Origin: Xanthobacteraceae bacterium 501b | GTDB lineage: Bacteria > Pseudomonadota > Alphaproteobacteria > Rhizobiales > Xanthobacteraceae | Reading direction: 5' to 3' | Length of the DNA: 64,000 nucleotides | Assembly (NCBI GenBank): GCA_000378025.1 | Contig: KB899087.1 | Location: forward strand, 558,001 to 622,000 | Shown: positions 28,647-37,553 of the stretch, piece after piece | Layout of the letters: every line of letters begins with the position of its first letter | Position numbering within the stretch: position 1 is the stretch's first letter | Position numbers and translations under genes: made by a program | The notes under the pieces: generated by a model | The model's database searches: none | The model's input: only the letters and a program-made list of their open reading frames with translations | What the model was told of the DNA's origin: nothing

Positions 28647-29330
28647 ATGCTGATCCAGATTCCCGACATCCTCACCCCGGACGAAGTCGCTCATTGCCGG
28701 CGCGTGCTGGAGGCCTCGCCCTGGGTCGATGGTCGCGTCACCGCCGGGCAGCAGGCGGCGCTGGGCAAGCTCAACCTGCAGATCCCGGTGGAGTCGAAAG
28801 AGGCGGCCGAACTGGGCGACATCGTGCTGCGGGCGCTGGGGCGCAACCCGATCTTCAACTCGGCTGTCATGCCACTGCGTGTGCTGCCGCCCATGTTCAA
28901 CCGCTACGATGTCGGCATGAAATTCGGCGCCCATGTCGATGGCGCGATCCGCGCCATTCCCGGCACCGGCATGCGGATGCGGGCGGATGTCTCCACGACC
29001 ATCTTCCTCACCGAGCCGGAGGATTATAATGGCGGCGAGCTGGTGATCGAGGACACCTATGGCACCCATGAGGTGAAGCTGCCGGCGGGCCATGCGGTGG
29101 TCTATCCCGCCTCCAGCCTGCACAGCGTCAACGAGATCACCCGCGGCAGCCGCTGGGGCTCGTTCTTCTGGTCGCAATCGATGATCAAGGACCAGGAGCG
29201 CCGCACCATGCTCTATGACCTCGACCGTGCCATCATGGGCACGCGGGCTCGGCTGCCGGACGACGACCCGTCCGTGCTGTCGCTGGCCAATGTCTATCAC
29301 AACCTGCTGCGCCACTGGGCCGAGCTCTGA
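28647..29330 (+). CDS. piuC: PiuC/YbiX-type Fe(II)/2-oxoglutarate dioxygenase
   Basis: A 227-residue PKHD-type hydroxylase. The double-stranded beta-helix metal site is visible: GAHVDGAI (His and Asp ligands, about residues 96-98) and [15 protein letters not shown] (third His and the 2-oxoglutarate Arg). YbiX in E. coli lies beside fiu, and PiuC in Pseudomonas beside piuA, both iron-regulated. Here it follows the Fiu-like receptor in the same order. The proposed role is modification or degradation of the imported siderophore, which is inference. It is expected to be iron-repressed with the receptor, although a hairpin lies between them. Confidence 0.9.
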   Translation: MLIQIPDILTPDEVAHCRRVLEASPWVDGRVTAGQQAALGKLNLQIPVESKEAAELGDIVLRALGRNPIFNSAVMPLRVLPPMFNRYDVGMKFGAHVDGAIRAIPGTGMRMRADVSTTIFLTEPEDYNGGELVIEDTYGTHEVKLPAGHAVVYPASSLHSVNEITRGSRWGSFFWSQSMIKDQERRTMLYDLDRAIMGTRARLPDDDPSVLSLANVYHNLLRHWAEL

Positions 29331-29414
29331 CAGCCCCGGCGCCGCGCGATTGACAGGAGCCGGCAGGCGTGGGAACCGCCGCCCGGCGGCAAGGCGCCGC
29401 GCGAGGCGAATGGC

Positions 29415-29681
29415 ATGGTCGGCTCCTCCCTTTCCACCGAACTGATCGGCGGCGTCGCGGCGCTGCTCACCACGCTGTGCTGGCTGCCGCAGGCGCTGAA
29501 GATCCTGCGCACGCGCGAGACCCGCGACCTCTCGCTCATCGCCTATCTGGCATTTGCCGCCGGCGTCGCGCTCTGGCTGGTTTACGGCGTGCTGATCGGC
29601 TCGATTCCGGTCATCATGGCCAATGCCGTGACCCTCGTCCTGCTGGCCGGCATCCTGTCGCTCAAGCTGCGCTATGGCTGA
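29415..29681 (+). CDS. SemiSWEET-family sugar transporter
   Basis: An 88-residue inner-membrane protein with three helices, the single triple-helix bundle of SemiSWEET. The PQ motif region CWLPQALKILRTRETRDLSL is clear. Two copies dimerise to form a facilitative sugar pore in characterised members. It is followed 38 bases later by a DUF486 membrane protein on the same strand. Confidence 0.88.
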   Translation: MVGSSLSTELIGGVAALLTTLCWLPQALKILRTRETRDLSLIAYLAFAAGVALWLVYGVLIGSIPVIMANAVTLVLLAGILSLKLRYG

Positions 29682-29719
29682 GCGGGGGGCTTTATTATCC
29701 TCAATCGACGGAACCGCGC

Positions 29720-30076
29720 ATGTTCGGCTTCATCCCCCCGGCGTTGACGCCGATCCTGCTTCTCGTCGCCTCCAACATCTTCATGACCTTCGCCTGGTAT
29801 GGCCACCTCAAGCACAAATCGTCGCCGCTGCTTCTCGCCATTCTGGTGAGCTGGGGGATCGCCTTCTTCGAGTACTGCCTCGCCGTGCCGGCCAATCGCT
29901 ATGGCTCCGCCACCTATTCGACGGTGGAACTGAAGACCATGCAGGAGGTCATCACCCTGGTGGTGTTCGCCGGCTTCTCGGTGCTCTGGCTGAAGGAGCC
30001 CTTCCACTGGAACCACCTGATCGGCTTCGCCCTCATCGCGCTCGGCGCGTTTTTCATCTTCCAGAAGTGGTCATGA
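29720..30076 (+). CDS. DUF486 (DMT-like) small membrane protein
   Basis: A 118-residue protein with four hydrophobic helices. It matches DUF486: TPILLLVASNIFMTFAWYGH at the start, FFEYCLAVPANRYGSATYST in the middle, WLKEPFHWNHLIGFALIALG at the end. The fold is related to the small multidrug resistance/DMT superfamily, but no substrate is known. It ends 3 bases before the convergent sugar dehydrogenase gene. Confidence 0.85.
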   Translation: MFGFIPPALTPILLLVASNIFMTFAWYGHLKHKSSPLLLAILVSWGIAFFEYCLAVPANRYGSATYSTVELKTMQEVITLVVFAGFSVLWLKEPFHWNHLIGFALIALGAFFIFQKWS

Positions 30077-30079
30077 CCC

Positions 30080-31288
30080 TCACTCGGCCGGCGCGAGGCG
30101 CAGCAGGCGGCCGTTCGAGGGGTCGTCGGTCAGCAGCCACAGCGCGCCGTCCGGGCCCTGGCGCACGTCGCGTAGGCGTTCGCCGAGATCGGCGAGGAGG
30201 ATTTCCTCCTGGGCGATGCTCTGGCGCGCCGGGTCGAGCTTCAGGCGCACCAGCCGCGCGCCGGCAAGCCCGCCGGTGAACAGGTCACCCTTCCACTGCG
30301 GCATCAGCGTGCCGGTGTAGAAGGCGAGGCCCGAGGGTGCGAAGGACGGGTCCCAGTATTTCACCGGCTGTTCCAGGCCCGCCTTTTCCGTTCCCTCGCC
30401 GATCTTGGCGCCGGAATAGTCGCGACCATAGGTGATGACCGGCCAGCCATAGTTCTTGCCCGCTTCCGGGCGGTTCAGCTCATCGCCGCCGCGCGCGCCA
30501 TGTTCGATGGTCCACAGGAGCCCGGTGGCGGGGTCGAGCGCCGCGCCCTGCACATTGCGGTGGCCATAGCTCCAGATTTCCGGCCGGGCGCCATTTTGCT
30601 GCCGGAACGGGTTGTCGGCGGGCACGCTGCCATCGGGGGCGATGCGGACCACCTTGCCGATATGGTTGGTGAGGTTCTGCGCCTGGTCGCGCAGCGAGGC
30701 GCGGTCGCCCAACGTGACGAACAGCGTGCCGTCGCGGGCGAAGACGAGGCGCGAGCCGAAATGATTGCCGCCGCTGGCCGCTGGCGACTGGCGGAAGATC
30801 ACCTCGACATTGTCCAGCCGGGCATCGCCGTTCTGCTCCACCAGTTGGCCCCGCGCCACCGAGGTGCCGGCAGCGCCTTCGCGTGGTTCGGCATAGGTGA
30901 GAAAGACAAGCCGGCTATCGGCAAAGTCAGGCGCCCGCGCCACGTCGAGCAGCCCGCCCTGTCCGCGCGCCAGTACCGGGGGCACGCCGGCAACCGGCGC
31001 CGAGACGGTGCCGCTGCGGCTGACAATCCGCAACTGGCCGGGCCGCTCGGTCACCAGCATGCGGCCATCGGGCAGGAAGGCGAGGCCCCAGGGGCTGTGC
31101 AGCCCGCTGGCGACCGTCTCGACGCTGAGCGGCCCGATGGAGGAGGGGGCCTCGACCGGCTCGCCCGTAGCCGATTGCGCGGCCGCCGGGGCGCCGCTCG
31201 CCGCAAGCAGCAGAGCCATCACGCAGGCCGCAGCGCGTGTCGCGCGGCGAGTGTCGGGGCGGGGCGGGGCAGAAGGGTGGCGGCTCAC
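30080..31288 (-). CDS. PQQ-dependent aldose sugar dehydrogenase, exported
   Basis: A 402-residue preprotein with a Sec signal peptide after a basic N-terminus ([19 protein letters not shown]). The mature part is the six-bladed propeller of soluble glucose/aldose dehydrogenases (YliI/Asd type): [43 protein letters not shown] with the catalytic-site His, and [15 protein letters not shown]. It should oxidise sugars in the periplasm with PQQ. The start is a GTG at 31288 with CGGAG about 10 nt upstream. Confidence 0.87.
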   Translation of the reverse strand: MSRHPSAPPRPDTRRATRAAACVMALLLAASGAPAAAQSATGEPVEAPSSIGPLSVETVASGLHSPWGLAFLPDGRMLVTERPGQLRIVSRSGTVSAPVAGVPPVLARGQGGLLDVARAPDFADSRLVFLTYAEPREGAAGTSVARGQLVEQNGDARLDNVEVIFRQSPAASGGNHFGSRLVFARDGTLFVTLGDRASLRDQAQNLTNHIGKVVRIAPDGSVPADNPFRQQNGARPEIWSYGHRNVQGAALDPATGLLWTIEHGARGGDELNRPEAGKNYGWPVITYGRDYSGAKIGEGTEKAGLEQPVKYWDPSFAPSGLAFYTGTLMPQWKGDLFTGGLAGARLVRLKLDPARQSIAQEEILLADLGERLRDVRQGPDGALWLLTDDPSNGRLLRLAPAE

Positions 31289-31445
31289 GGCGGCGCTCCG
31301 GGGTTCGGTTGCGAGCCGTATGGTTAGAACACCCGGCCCGGCAGGCCAACCGCCGCCGCACGCACGATGCCGTTAGGGAAATGCCGCCGTCAGGCGATCG
31401 CGGCGCGGCGGAAAGGCGCTGCCGCGCCGGCAAAATCCGGGGCGT

Positions 31446-31802
31446 TCAGCCCCGGCGCCCGCGGTTGCCGCGCGGCTCGTCGGCGCTCAGCGCGCCGGAT
31501 GTCTGCAAGGTGTTGCGCAGCATGAAGGTGGTGAGGCCGCACAGGCCGACAAACGTCGCCAGCAGCACCGCGCCAATGGCGAGGCGCTCCTCCGAGGCCG
31601 CGTGGACGACCTCGAAGGCGGAAGCCCGCTGCAAACCGAACAGGCACAGCACGGCGATGATGGCAAAGGTCAGCGACAGCACGACGCCCGCTTCCATCGC
31701 GGCGCGGCGCAGCCGCCGGCCGGCGGTGTGGCGGGTGGCAAGAACGTCGCCGGCGCGGGGCGCGGCGGCAATTGTCTGGTTCGGCATGGTCTTGTCCGGC
31801 AT
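31446..31802 (-). CDS. Small two-helix membrane protein
   Basis: A 118-residue protein of unknown family with two predicted membrane helices (AGVVLSLTFAIIAVLCLFGL and LAIGAVLLATFVGLCGLTTF) separated by a short acidic loop, and polar ends. The start at 31802 has AAGGGG 8 nt upstream; the frame is open to 31919 but without a ribosome site. It lies alone between the sugar dehydrogenase and the GST gene. Confidence 0.55.
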   Translation of the reverse strand: MPDKTMPNQTIAAAPRAGDVLATRHTAGRRLRRAAMEAGVVLSLTFAIIAVLCLFGLQRASAFEVVHAASEERLAIGAVLLATFVGLCGLTTFMLRNTLQTSGALSADEPRGNRGRRG

Positions 31803-31931
31803 GGCGAAACCCCTTCGGTCCGTCCGGGCTGCTGCCCCTTTGGATGACGGTAACTTGGGAGGGGAAGGCGGCTCCGCGTGGACGCCACTTTGTGCAACCC
31901 GGTGCCATTTCGAGGCCATTTCACGGCAACC

Positions 31932-31949
31932 GGTTAAGGCGCGTTAACC
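31932..31949. promoter_or_regulatory. GGTTAA-GGCGCG-TTAACC palindrome, possible CtrA-like site
   Basis: A perfect 6-6-6 inverted repeat located 130 bases upstream of the two-helix membrane protein gene and 28 bases past the GST stop. The TTAA words are separated by 6 bases, one less than the usual CtrA spacing of 7, so the assignment is weak. Confidence 0.3.
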
Positions 31950-31976
31950 AGGGTCAAGGCGCGACAACCCCGGGGC

Positions 31977-32618
31977 TCAGGCGCTGTCGGCCCGGGGCGC
32001 GGCGTGCTCCGGGCGCCACTCCATGCCGACATGGCCGGGCTGCGCCGCCACCCGCGCCAGCCAGGCCCGCACCGCCGGGAAGGTGGCGAGGTCAAAGTCG
32101 CCCTCCCGCGCCACATGGATGTGGGCATAAAGGGCGAGGTCGGCGATGCTCAGCGTGCCGTCGACCACGAAGGGGCGGCGCGCCAGATGACGCTCCATCA
32201 CGCCCAGCGCGGCATAGCCCTCCTCCATCCACCGGTCGATGTCGTGGGTGCGCAGATCGCGCCCGCCGCGCACCAGCTTGAGCCAGAACCGCGCCAGCCC
32301 GATCGAGGAATCGACGCTGTGCTGCTCGAAGAACATCCAGCGCAGCGTCTCCGCCCGGCCCAGCGGATCGTTGGGCAACAGGGGCGTGCCGTCGGCGAGG
32401 TAGAACAGGATGGCGTTGGATTCGGGCAGATAGCGCCCGCCCGGCAGTTCCAGCAGCGGCACCCGGCCCTCCGGGTTCTTCATCAGGAAATCCGGGGTGC
32501 GGTTCTCCCCGCGCAGCAGGTCGACATCAATGAGCTGGAAGGGCAGGCCGAGCCGGGCGAGCAGCAGCCGCACCTTGTAGGAATTGCCGGAACTCTGCAT
32601 GGCATAGATCTTGAGCAT
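31977..32618 (-). CDS. Glutathione S-transferase family protein
   Basis: A 213-residue cytosolic protein with a thioredoxin-like N-terminal domain (MQSSGNSYKVRLLLARLGLP, cis-Pro in EGRVPLLEL, glutathione contact LPESNAILFYLAD) and an all-helical C-terminal domain with the SIADLALYAHIHVA capping box. The SSGNSYK segment probably places a serine as the catalytic residue. The substrate is unknown. It is divergent from aatA. Confidence 0.87.
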   Translation of the reverse strand: MLKIYAMQSSGNSYKVRLLLARLGLPFQLIDVDLLRGENRTPDFLMKNPEGRVPLLELPGGRYLPESNAILFYLADGTPLLPNDPLGRAETLRWMFFEQHSVDSSIGLARFWLKLVRGGRDLRTHDIDRWMEEGYAALGVMERHLARRPFVVDGTLSIADLALYAHIHVAREGDFDLATFPAVRAWLARVAAQPGHVGMEWRPEHAAPRADSA

Positions 32619-32727
32619 GCAGCAAACTCCGGCAGAACGGTCTGGATCGCGGCCGCGTCAGGAAAACGTGGCCCTCGTGACGCCCGGAGGTAGGGAATCG
32701 CTTGCCGGGGCGCAAGGGCTCGACTAG

Positions 32728-33966
<1,239 letters not shown>

Positions 33967-34074
33967 GGTAGAATGATATTGACCGGCCGGGAGACGCGCC
34001 CCGGTCGGCAAGCGCCTTAGGGCGGGGGCGCCGGTTCCCGTGAGCCGGTCGCGCGTCATCTTCAGGAGATTTGA

Positions 34075-34566
34075 ATGTTCCGTACTGTTCTGTCGCGCGG
34101 GCTGCTCGCCTCTGCGCTTGTCGCGGGCGCCGCCACCCTCGCCGCCGCGCCCGCCTCGGCCCAGACCAAGAGGGTTGAAGTCGGCTCGCTCGCCTGCGCC
34201 GGGTCGAAGTCGGTGAGCTTCATCATTGGTTCCAAGCGCACGCTCGACTGCACCTTCACCACGGCCCGCGGCAAGAAGTACGCCTATGAGGGCTCGATCC
34301 GCCGCTGGGGCCTCGATCTCGGCGTGACCGGCCGCAACATCCTGCTGTGGACCGTGCTGGCCCCCACCAAGGGCGTGCGCTCGTCTGATCTCGACGGCAC
34401 CTATGTCGGCGTGTCCGGCAGCGTCGCGCTCGGCGTCGGCGTGGCCGGCAACGTGCTGGTCGGCGGTTCCAACAAGACCATCGCCCTGCAGCCGCTCAGC
34501 GTCGAAGGCCAGACGGGCGTGAATGTCGCCCTCGGCGTGGGCGACCTGCGCCTCGTCTCCAAGTGA
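34075..34566 (+). CDS. Exported DUF992 protein
   Basis: A 163-residue preprotein with a Sec signal peptide (cleavage after APASAQ, about residue 30). The mature part matches DUF992, a family largely restricted to alphaproteobacteria: VGSLACAGSKSVSFIIGSKR, CTFTTARGKKYAYEGSI and GLDLGVTGRNILLWTVLAP. Two cysteines (SLACAG, DCTF) are placed as in homologues. AGGAGA lies 8 nt before the start and a terminator follows. Function unknown; probably periplasmic or outer-surface. Confidence 0.85.
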   Translation: MFRTVLSRGLLASALVAGAATLAAAPASAQTKRVEVGSLACAGSKSVSFIIGSKRTLDCTFTTARGKKYAYEGSIRRWGLDLGVTGRNILLWTVLAPTKGVRSSDLDGTYVGVSGSVALGVGVAGNVLVGGSNKTIALQPLSVEGQTGVNVALGVGDLRLVSK

Positions 34567-34614
34567 GCTGATGCTCTAAGCCGATGCCCGCCTGCGGGCG
34601 GCGTAATTTTGCTG

Positions 34615-34652
34615 AAGGCCCGTCGGCACCGCCGTCGGGCCTTTTGCTTTTC
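34615..34652 (+). terminator. Terminator after the DUF992 gene
   Basis: AAGGCCCG and CGGGCCTT close a stem with an inner CGGC-ACC-GCCG, followed by TTGCTTTTC. It is 49 nt past the stop and separates DUF992 from msrP. Confidence 0.75.
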
Positions 34653-34732
34653 TGCACGAGAAGTTGAAAGAGCGGCTGAAATAAACCACCCGGTTCCAGC
34701 GTACTCTCCTCGTCACTCAAGAGGAGTCCGCT

Positions 34733-35731
34733 ATGCCGATACGCCGTCGCCGGTCCTGGGAGTTGCCAGAGAGCGCGGTCACGCCCGAAGCCACCTATCT
34801 CTCCCGCCGGAATTTGCTCGGCGCGGGGGTGGGCCTGCTCGGCGTCGCGGGCTTGTCCGCCGCGCTCTCCCCCTTCGCCGATGCCGCCCCGGCGGTGGGC
34901 GACCCGGCCAATGACCCGACCAGGGATCTCTATCCCGCGAAGAAGAACCCCGCCTTCACCGCCGGCGACCGGCCGATCACGCCGGAGGAGATTTCCGGCA
35001 ACTACAATAATTTCTATGAGTTCGGCTCGGAGCGTTCCGGCTACCAGATCGCCGACGTGGCGGCGCGCATGCCGCGCCGGCCCTGGACGGTGAAGATCGA
35101 TGGGCTGGTCGAGCAGCCGCGCGAGGTCGGCATCGACGATCTCATCCGCGCCATGGCGCTGGAAGAACGCATCTACCGCCACCGCTGCGTCGAGGCGTGG
35201 TCGATGACGGTGCCGTGGACCGGCTTCGCGGTGAAGGACCTCGTCGCCTATGCCAAGCCGCTCTCGGGCGCCAAATATGTGCGCTTCGAGACCTTCATGA
35301 ATCCGGAAGTGGCGCTGGGCCAGCGCCGCTTCATCTACCCCTGGCCCTATTTCGACGGGCTCACCATGGCGGAGGCCACTAACGACCTCGCCTTCCTCGT
35401 CACCGGGATTTACGGCAAGCCGGCGCCCAACCAGTTCGGCGCGCCGCTGCGCCTCGCCGTGCCATGGAAATACGGATTCAAATCGGTGAAGTCGATTGTC
35501 CGCATCTCCTTCGTGGCCGAGCGGCCGGTAGGGCTGTGGGAGCAGGTGCAGGGCCGCGAATATGGCTTCTGGGCGAACGTGAACCCGGAGGTGCCGCATG
35601 CCCGCTGGAGCCAGGCCAGCGAGCGCGACATCGGCACCGGAGAGCGCCGGCCGACGCTGATCTATAACGGCTATGGCGAAGAGGTCGCCGGCCTCTACAA
35701 GGGGCTTTCGGGCGAGAAGCTGTTCATGTGA
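34733..35731 (+). CDS. msrP: Protein-methionine-sulfoxide reductase catalytic subunit MsrP
   Basis: A 332-residue molybdenum enzyme that repairs oxidised methionines in periplasmic proteins. A Tat signal is present (LSRRNLLGAGVGLLGVAGLS, cleavage near DAAPA). The molybdopterin-binding domain has C152 in YRHRCVEAWSM, the Mo ligand, and the family motifs FYEFGSERSGYQIAD and PWKYGFKSVKSIV. AAGAGGAG precedes the ATG. The usual partner msrQ (haem membrane subunit that supplies electrons) is not adjacent here; a terminator follows the gene. Confidence 0.93.
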   Translation: MPIRRRRSWELPESAVTPEATYLSRRNLLGAGVGLLGVAGLSAALSPFADAAPAVGDPANDPTRDLYPAKKNPAFTAGDRPITPEEISGNYNNFYEFGSERSGYQIADVAARMPRRPWTVKIDGLVEQPREVGIDDLIRAMALEERIYRHRCVEAWSMTVPWTGFAVKDLVAYAKPLSGAKYVRFETFMNPEVALGQRRFIYPWPYFDGLTMAEATNDLAFLVTGIYGKPAPNQFGAPLRLAVPWKYGFKSVKSIVRISFVAERPVGLWEQVQGREYGFWANVNPEVPHARWSQASERDIGTGERRPTLIYNGYGEEVAGLYKGLSGEKLFM

Positions 35732-35761
35732 GGTGAGCGGCCCGCTGCCGCCGCGGCACAG

Positions 35762-35794
35762 AAAAAAGGCCGGGTCCCAAAAGGGCCCGGCCTT
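35762..35794 (-). terminator. Strong intrinsic terminator of the small RNA, also serving msrP
   Basis: AAGGCCGGG-CCC-TTTT-GGG-A-CCCGGCCTT on the minus strand is followed at once by TTTT. Read on the plus strand, the same stem lies 34 nt past the msrP stop and is followed by AAGTTTT, so it is probably bidirectional. Confidence 0.8.
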
Positions 35795-35890
35795 AAGTTT
35801 TCGCTGCCGAAGCAGCGAACCTTCCAGAGGGGAACAGCCGAAACGCGAGGCGCCTCGGTGTCTGGGGTTCATATGCTCACATCGCGGGCA
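35762..35890 (-). ncRNA. Candidate trans-acting small RNA, AbcR/alpha-r15-like by context
   Basis: On the minus strand about 125 nt can fold into consecutive hairpins: CCAGA...TCTGG closing a domain that holds the CGAGGCGCCTCG palindrome; a loop with CCCCTCT within TTCC...GGAA; a perfect 8-base stem with TTCG loop (35800-35819); and a terminator stem followed by six T. The CU-rich loop is complementary to Shine-Dalgarno sequences, typical of trans-acting RNAs. A -10-like CATTAT lies at 35898-35903, with a perfect palindrome covering the -35 region. The LysR gene 0.7 kb away is LsrB/VtlR-like, the regulator class controlling AbcR RNAs in Rhizobiales. No reading frame explains these structures. 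Family assignment is inference. Confidence 0.62.
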
Positions 35891-35904
35891 CTCTGCAATA
35901 ATGT

Positions 35905-35923
35905 ATGCCTGCATAGCAGGCAT
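35905..35923. promoter_or_regulatory. Perfect 8-3-8 palindrome in the small RNA promoter
   Basis: ATGCCTGC-ATA-GCAGGCAT. It lies directly upstream of the -10-like CATTAT (minus strand) and covers the spacer and -35 position, as for an activator-dependent promoter. A further half-site CATGCCTGC occurs at about 35955-35963. The 8-3-8 form suits a dimeric regulator; the nearby LysR protein is an obvious candidate. Confidence 0.6.
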
Positions 35924-36076
35924 GCGTAATTGCATCGGGCGTTTCGCACGCCTGTCATGCCTGCGAATTGGGCGCCGCGATTACCTCCGAGTCGCCGCGT
36001 GTGCATGATGAAGTCGACTGAAACGCGCGTCATCACTGCAACGCTGCGCCAGCGCAGCCCCGATGGAGGACACGCC

Positions 36077-36595
36077 GTGCCCGTCTTTAGCGCCGCTACG
36101 TGCCACCGTGCCCCTGTTCTGATCGCGGTCCTGATGTCGCTGGCGCCCGCTGGGGCCGCGTGCGCGGCGGAGGCGGCGCGGGTCGCGGTCGCCGATATCG
36201 GCTTCACCGATTCGTCCGGCGAGGCGCGTGACCAGAGCCGCGACCACGAGGCGCGGCGCCTTTCGCTCACCCGGGAGGTGCGAGCCGACATCGCGCGTGC
36301 GGCGAGCCTCGACATGCTGGCTCTTCCCTGCGAGGGCGCCTGCCGGCTGGATGCGGAAGGGGTCGAGACGCTGCGCCAGCGGGCACGGCAGGCGGGGGCC
36401 GGCTTCCTGCTGGTGGGAAGCGTGCACAAGATGAGCACGCTGGTGCTGTCGATGCGGGTGGCGGTGCTCGATGCCGCGAACGGCAAGCTCGTGTTCGAGC
36501 GTCTGCTGAGCTTTCGCGGCGACAATGACGAGGGCTGGCGCCACGCCGGCGCCTATGTCGCCCGCGAGGTGGCCGAGCAACTGCCTCCCCGCTGA
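36077..36595 (+). CDS. Exported DUF2380-like protein
   Basis: A 172-residue preprotein with a signal peptide (APVLIAVLMSLAPAGAACAA). The mature region begins RVAVADIGFTDSSGEARDQS, and carries FLLVGSVHKMSTLVLSMRVA, as in DUF2380 periplasmic proteins; two cysteines (LPCEGACRL) are close together. The GTG at 36077 with GGAGGA 6 nt upstream is preferred over in-frame ATGs further upstream (for example 36005), since it puts the signal peptide at the N-terminus. It converges on the LysR gene with a 7-base gap. Function unknown. Confidence 0.7.
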   Translation: MPVFSAATCHRAPVLIAVLMSLAPAGAACAAEAARVAVADIGFTDSSGEARDQSRDHEARRLSLTREVRADIARAASLDMLALPCEGACRLDAEGVETLRQRARQAGAGFLLVGSVHKMSTLVLSMRVAVLDAANGKLVFERLLSFRGDNDEGWRHAGAYVAREVAEQLPPR

Positions 36596-36602
36596 GCGGC
36601 GC

Positions 36603-37553
36603 TCAGAAGCTCCAGCGCTGCGCCTTGGCGACAAGGAAGTCGCGGAACACCTGGATGCGCGCCACGGAGCGCATTTCCTGCGGGTAGACGAAATAGGCTT
36701 CCAGCGTCGGCGTGGTGCGTTCGGGGAAAAGCTGCACCAGCGTGGCGGAGTCTTCCAGCAGATAGTCCGGCACGATGCCGATGCCGACGCCGCGTTCCAC
36801 CGCCCGCTTCAGCCCGAGCACGTTGTTGACCGAGAGCGAGGGCACGCGGCCCTCCTGGTCGTCTTCCAGCCCGGCGCGCTCCAGCCAGTTCAGCCCCTGG
36901 AAATAGGAGGGGATGGGCCCGCCGAGCAGGATGATGCGGTGCTTGTCCTTGTCCAGCTCGTCCAGTGTGCGCGGATGGCCGTTGCGCTTGAGATATTCCG
37001 CCGAGGCGAAGGCATGGAAATGCACGGTGAACAGCTTGCGCTGGATCAGGTCCGGCTGCACCGGCTGGCGCAGGCGGATAGCGACATCGGCCTCGCGCAT
37101 GGCGAGATCGAGCTCGTCATCGGTGAGAATGAGAGTGATGCGGATATCGGGATAGAGTTCGAGGAACTCGCCGATCCGCGCCGTCAGCCAATGGGTGCCG
37201 AGGCCCATGGTGGTGGTGACGCGCAGTTCGCCGTTCGGCTTCTCGCGCGAATCCGTCAGCTTGGCCCGCGCCGCTTCCAGCTTCATGAACACTTCATGCG
37301 CGGTGCGGTAGAGTAGGTCGCCCTGCTCGGTCAGGATCAGCCCGCGCGCATGGCGGTGGAACAGCGGGATGTTGAGTTCCTGCTCCAGCGCCGAAACTTG
37401 CCGGCTCACCGCCGATTGCGACAGGCCGAGCGCCTCACCCGCATGGGTGAACGACCCCGCCTCCGCCGCGACATGGAACACTTTGAGCTTGTCCCAGTCC
37501 ATGTCGCGAGCGCGATTGGCTTTGTTGTCCATCCGGCGAGGGCCCTCGTTCAT
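36603..37553 (-). CDS. lsrB: LysR-family regulator, LsrB/VtlR type
   Basis: A 316-residue LysR regulator: winged HTH at about 19-80 (DKLKVFHVAAEAGSFTHAGE, LSQSAVSRQVSALEQELNIP) and the effector-binding domain after 105. The trxB neighbour, lrp beyond it and the sequence WDKLKVFHVAAEAGSFTHAG are those of LsrB (Sinorhizobium) and VtlR (Brucella), which control cell-envelope, oxidative-stress and small-RNA genes. The ATG at 37553 overlaps the trxB stop (ATGA), implying coupling; internal starts at 37532 and 37502 are possible. I find no cysteine in the whole protein, although cysteine-based redox sensing has been reported for rhizobial LsrB. Confidence 0.85.
   Translation of the reverse strand: MNEGPRRMDNKANRARDMDWDKLKVFHVAAEAGSFTHAGEALGLSQSAVSRQVSALEQELNIPLFHRHARGLILTEQGDLLYRTAHEVFMKLEAARAKLTDSREKPNGELRVTTTMGLGTHWLTARIGEFLELYPDIRITLILTDDELDLAMREADVAIRLRQPVQPDLIQRKLFTVHFHAFASAEYLKRNGHPRTLDELDKDKHRIILLGGPIPSYFQGLNWLERAGLEDDQEGRVPSLSVNNVLGLKRAVERGVGIGIVPDYLLEDSATLVQLFPERTTPTLEAYFVYPQEMRSVARIQVFRDFLVAKAQRWSF

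Noticed and set aside
35766-35794. The hairpin as the terminator of msrP only
   Set aside because: It can serve msrP, but the adjoining 8-base UUCG stem and upstream hairpins, and the longer T run on the minus strand, need a minus-strand RNA to explain them.
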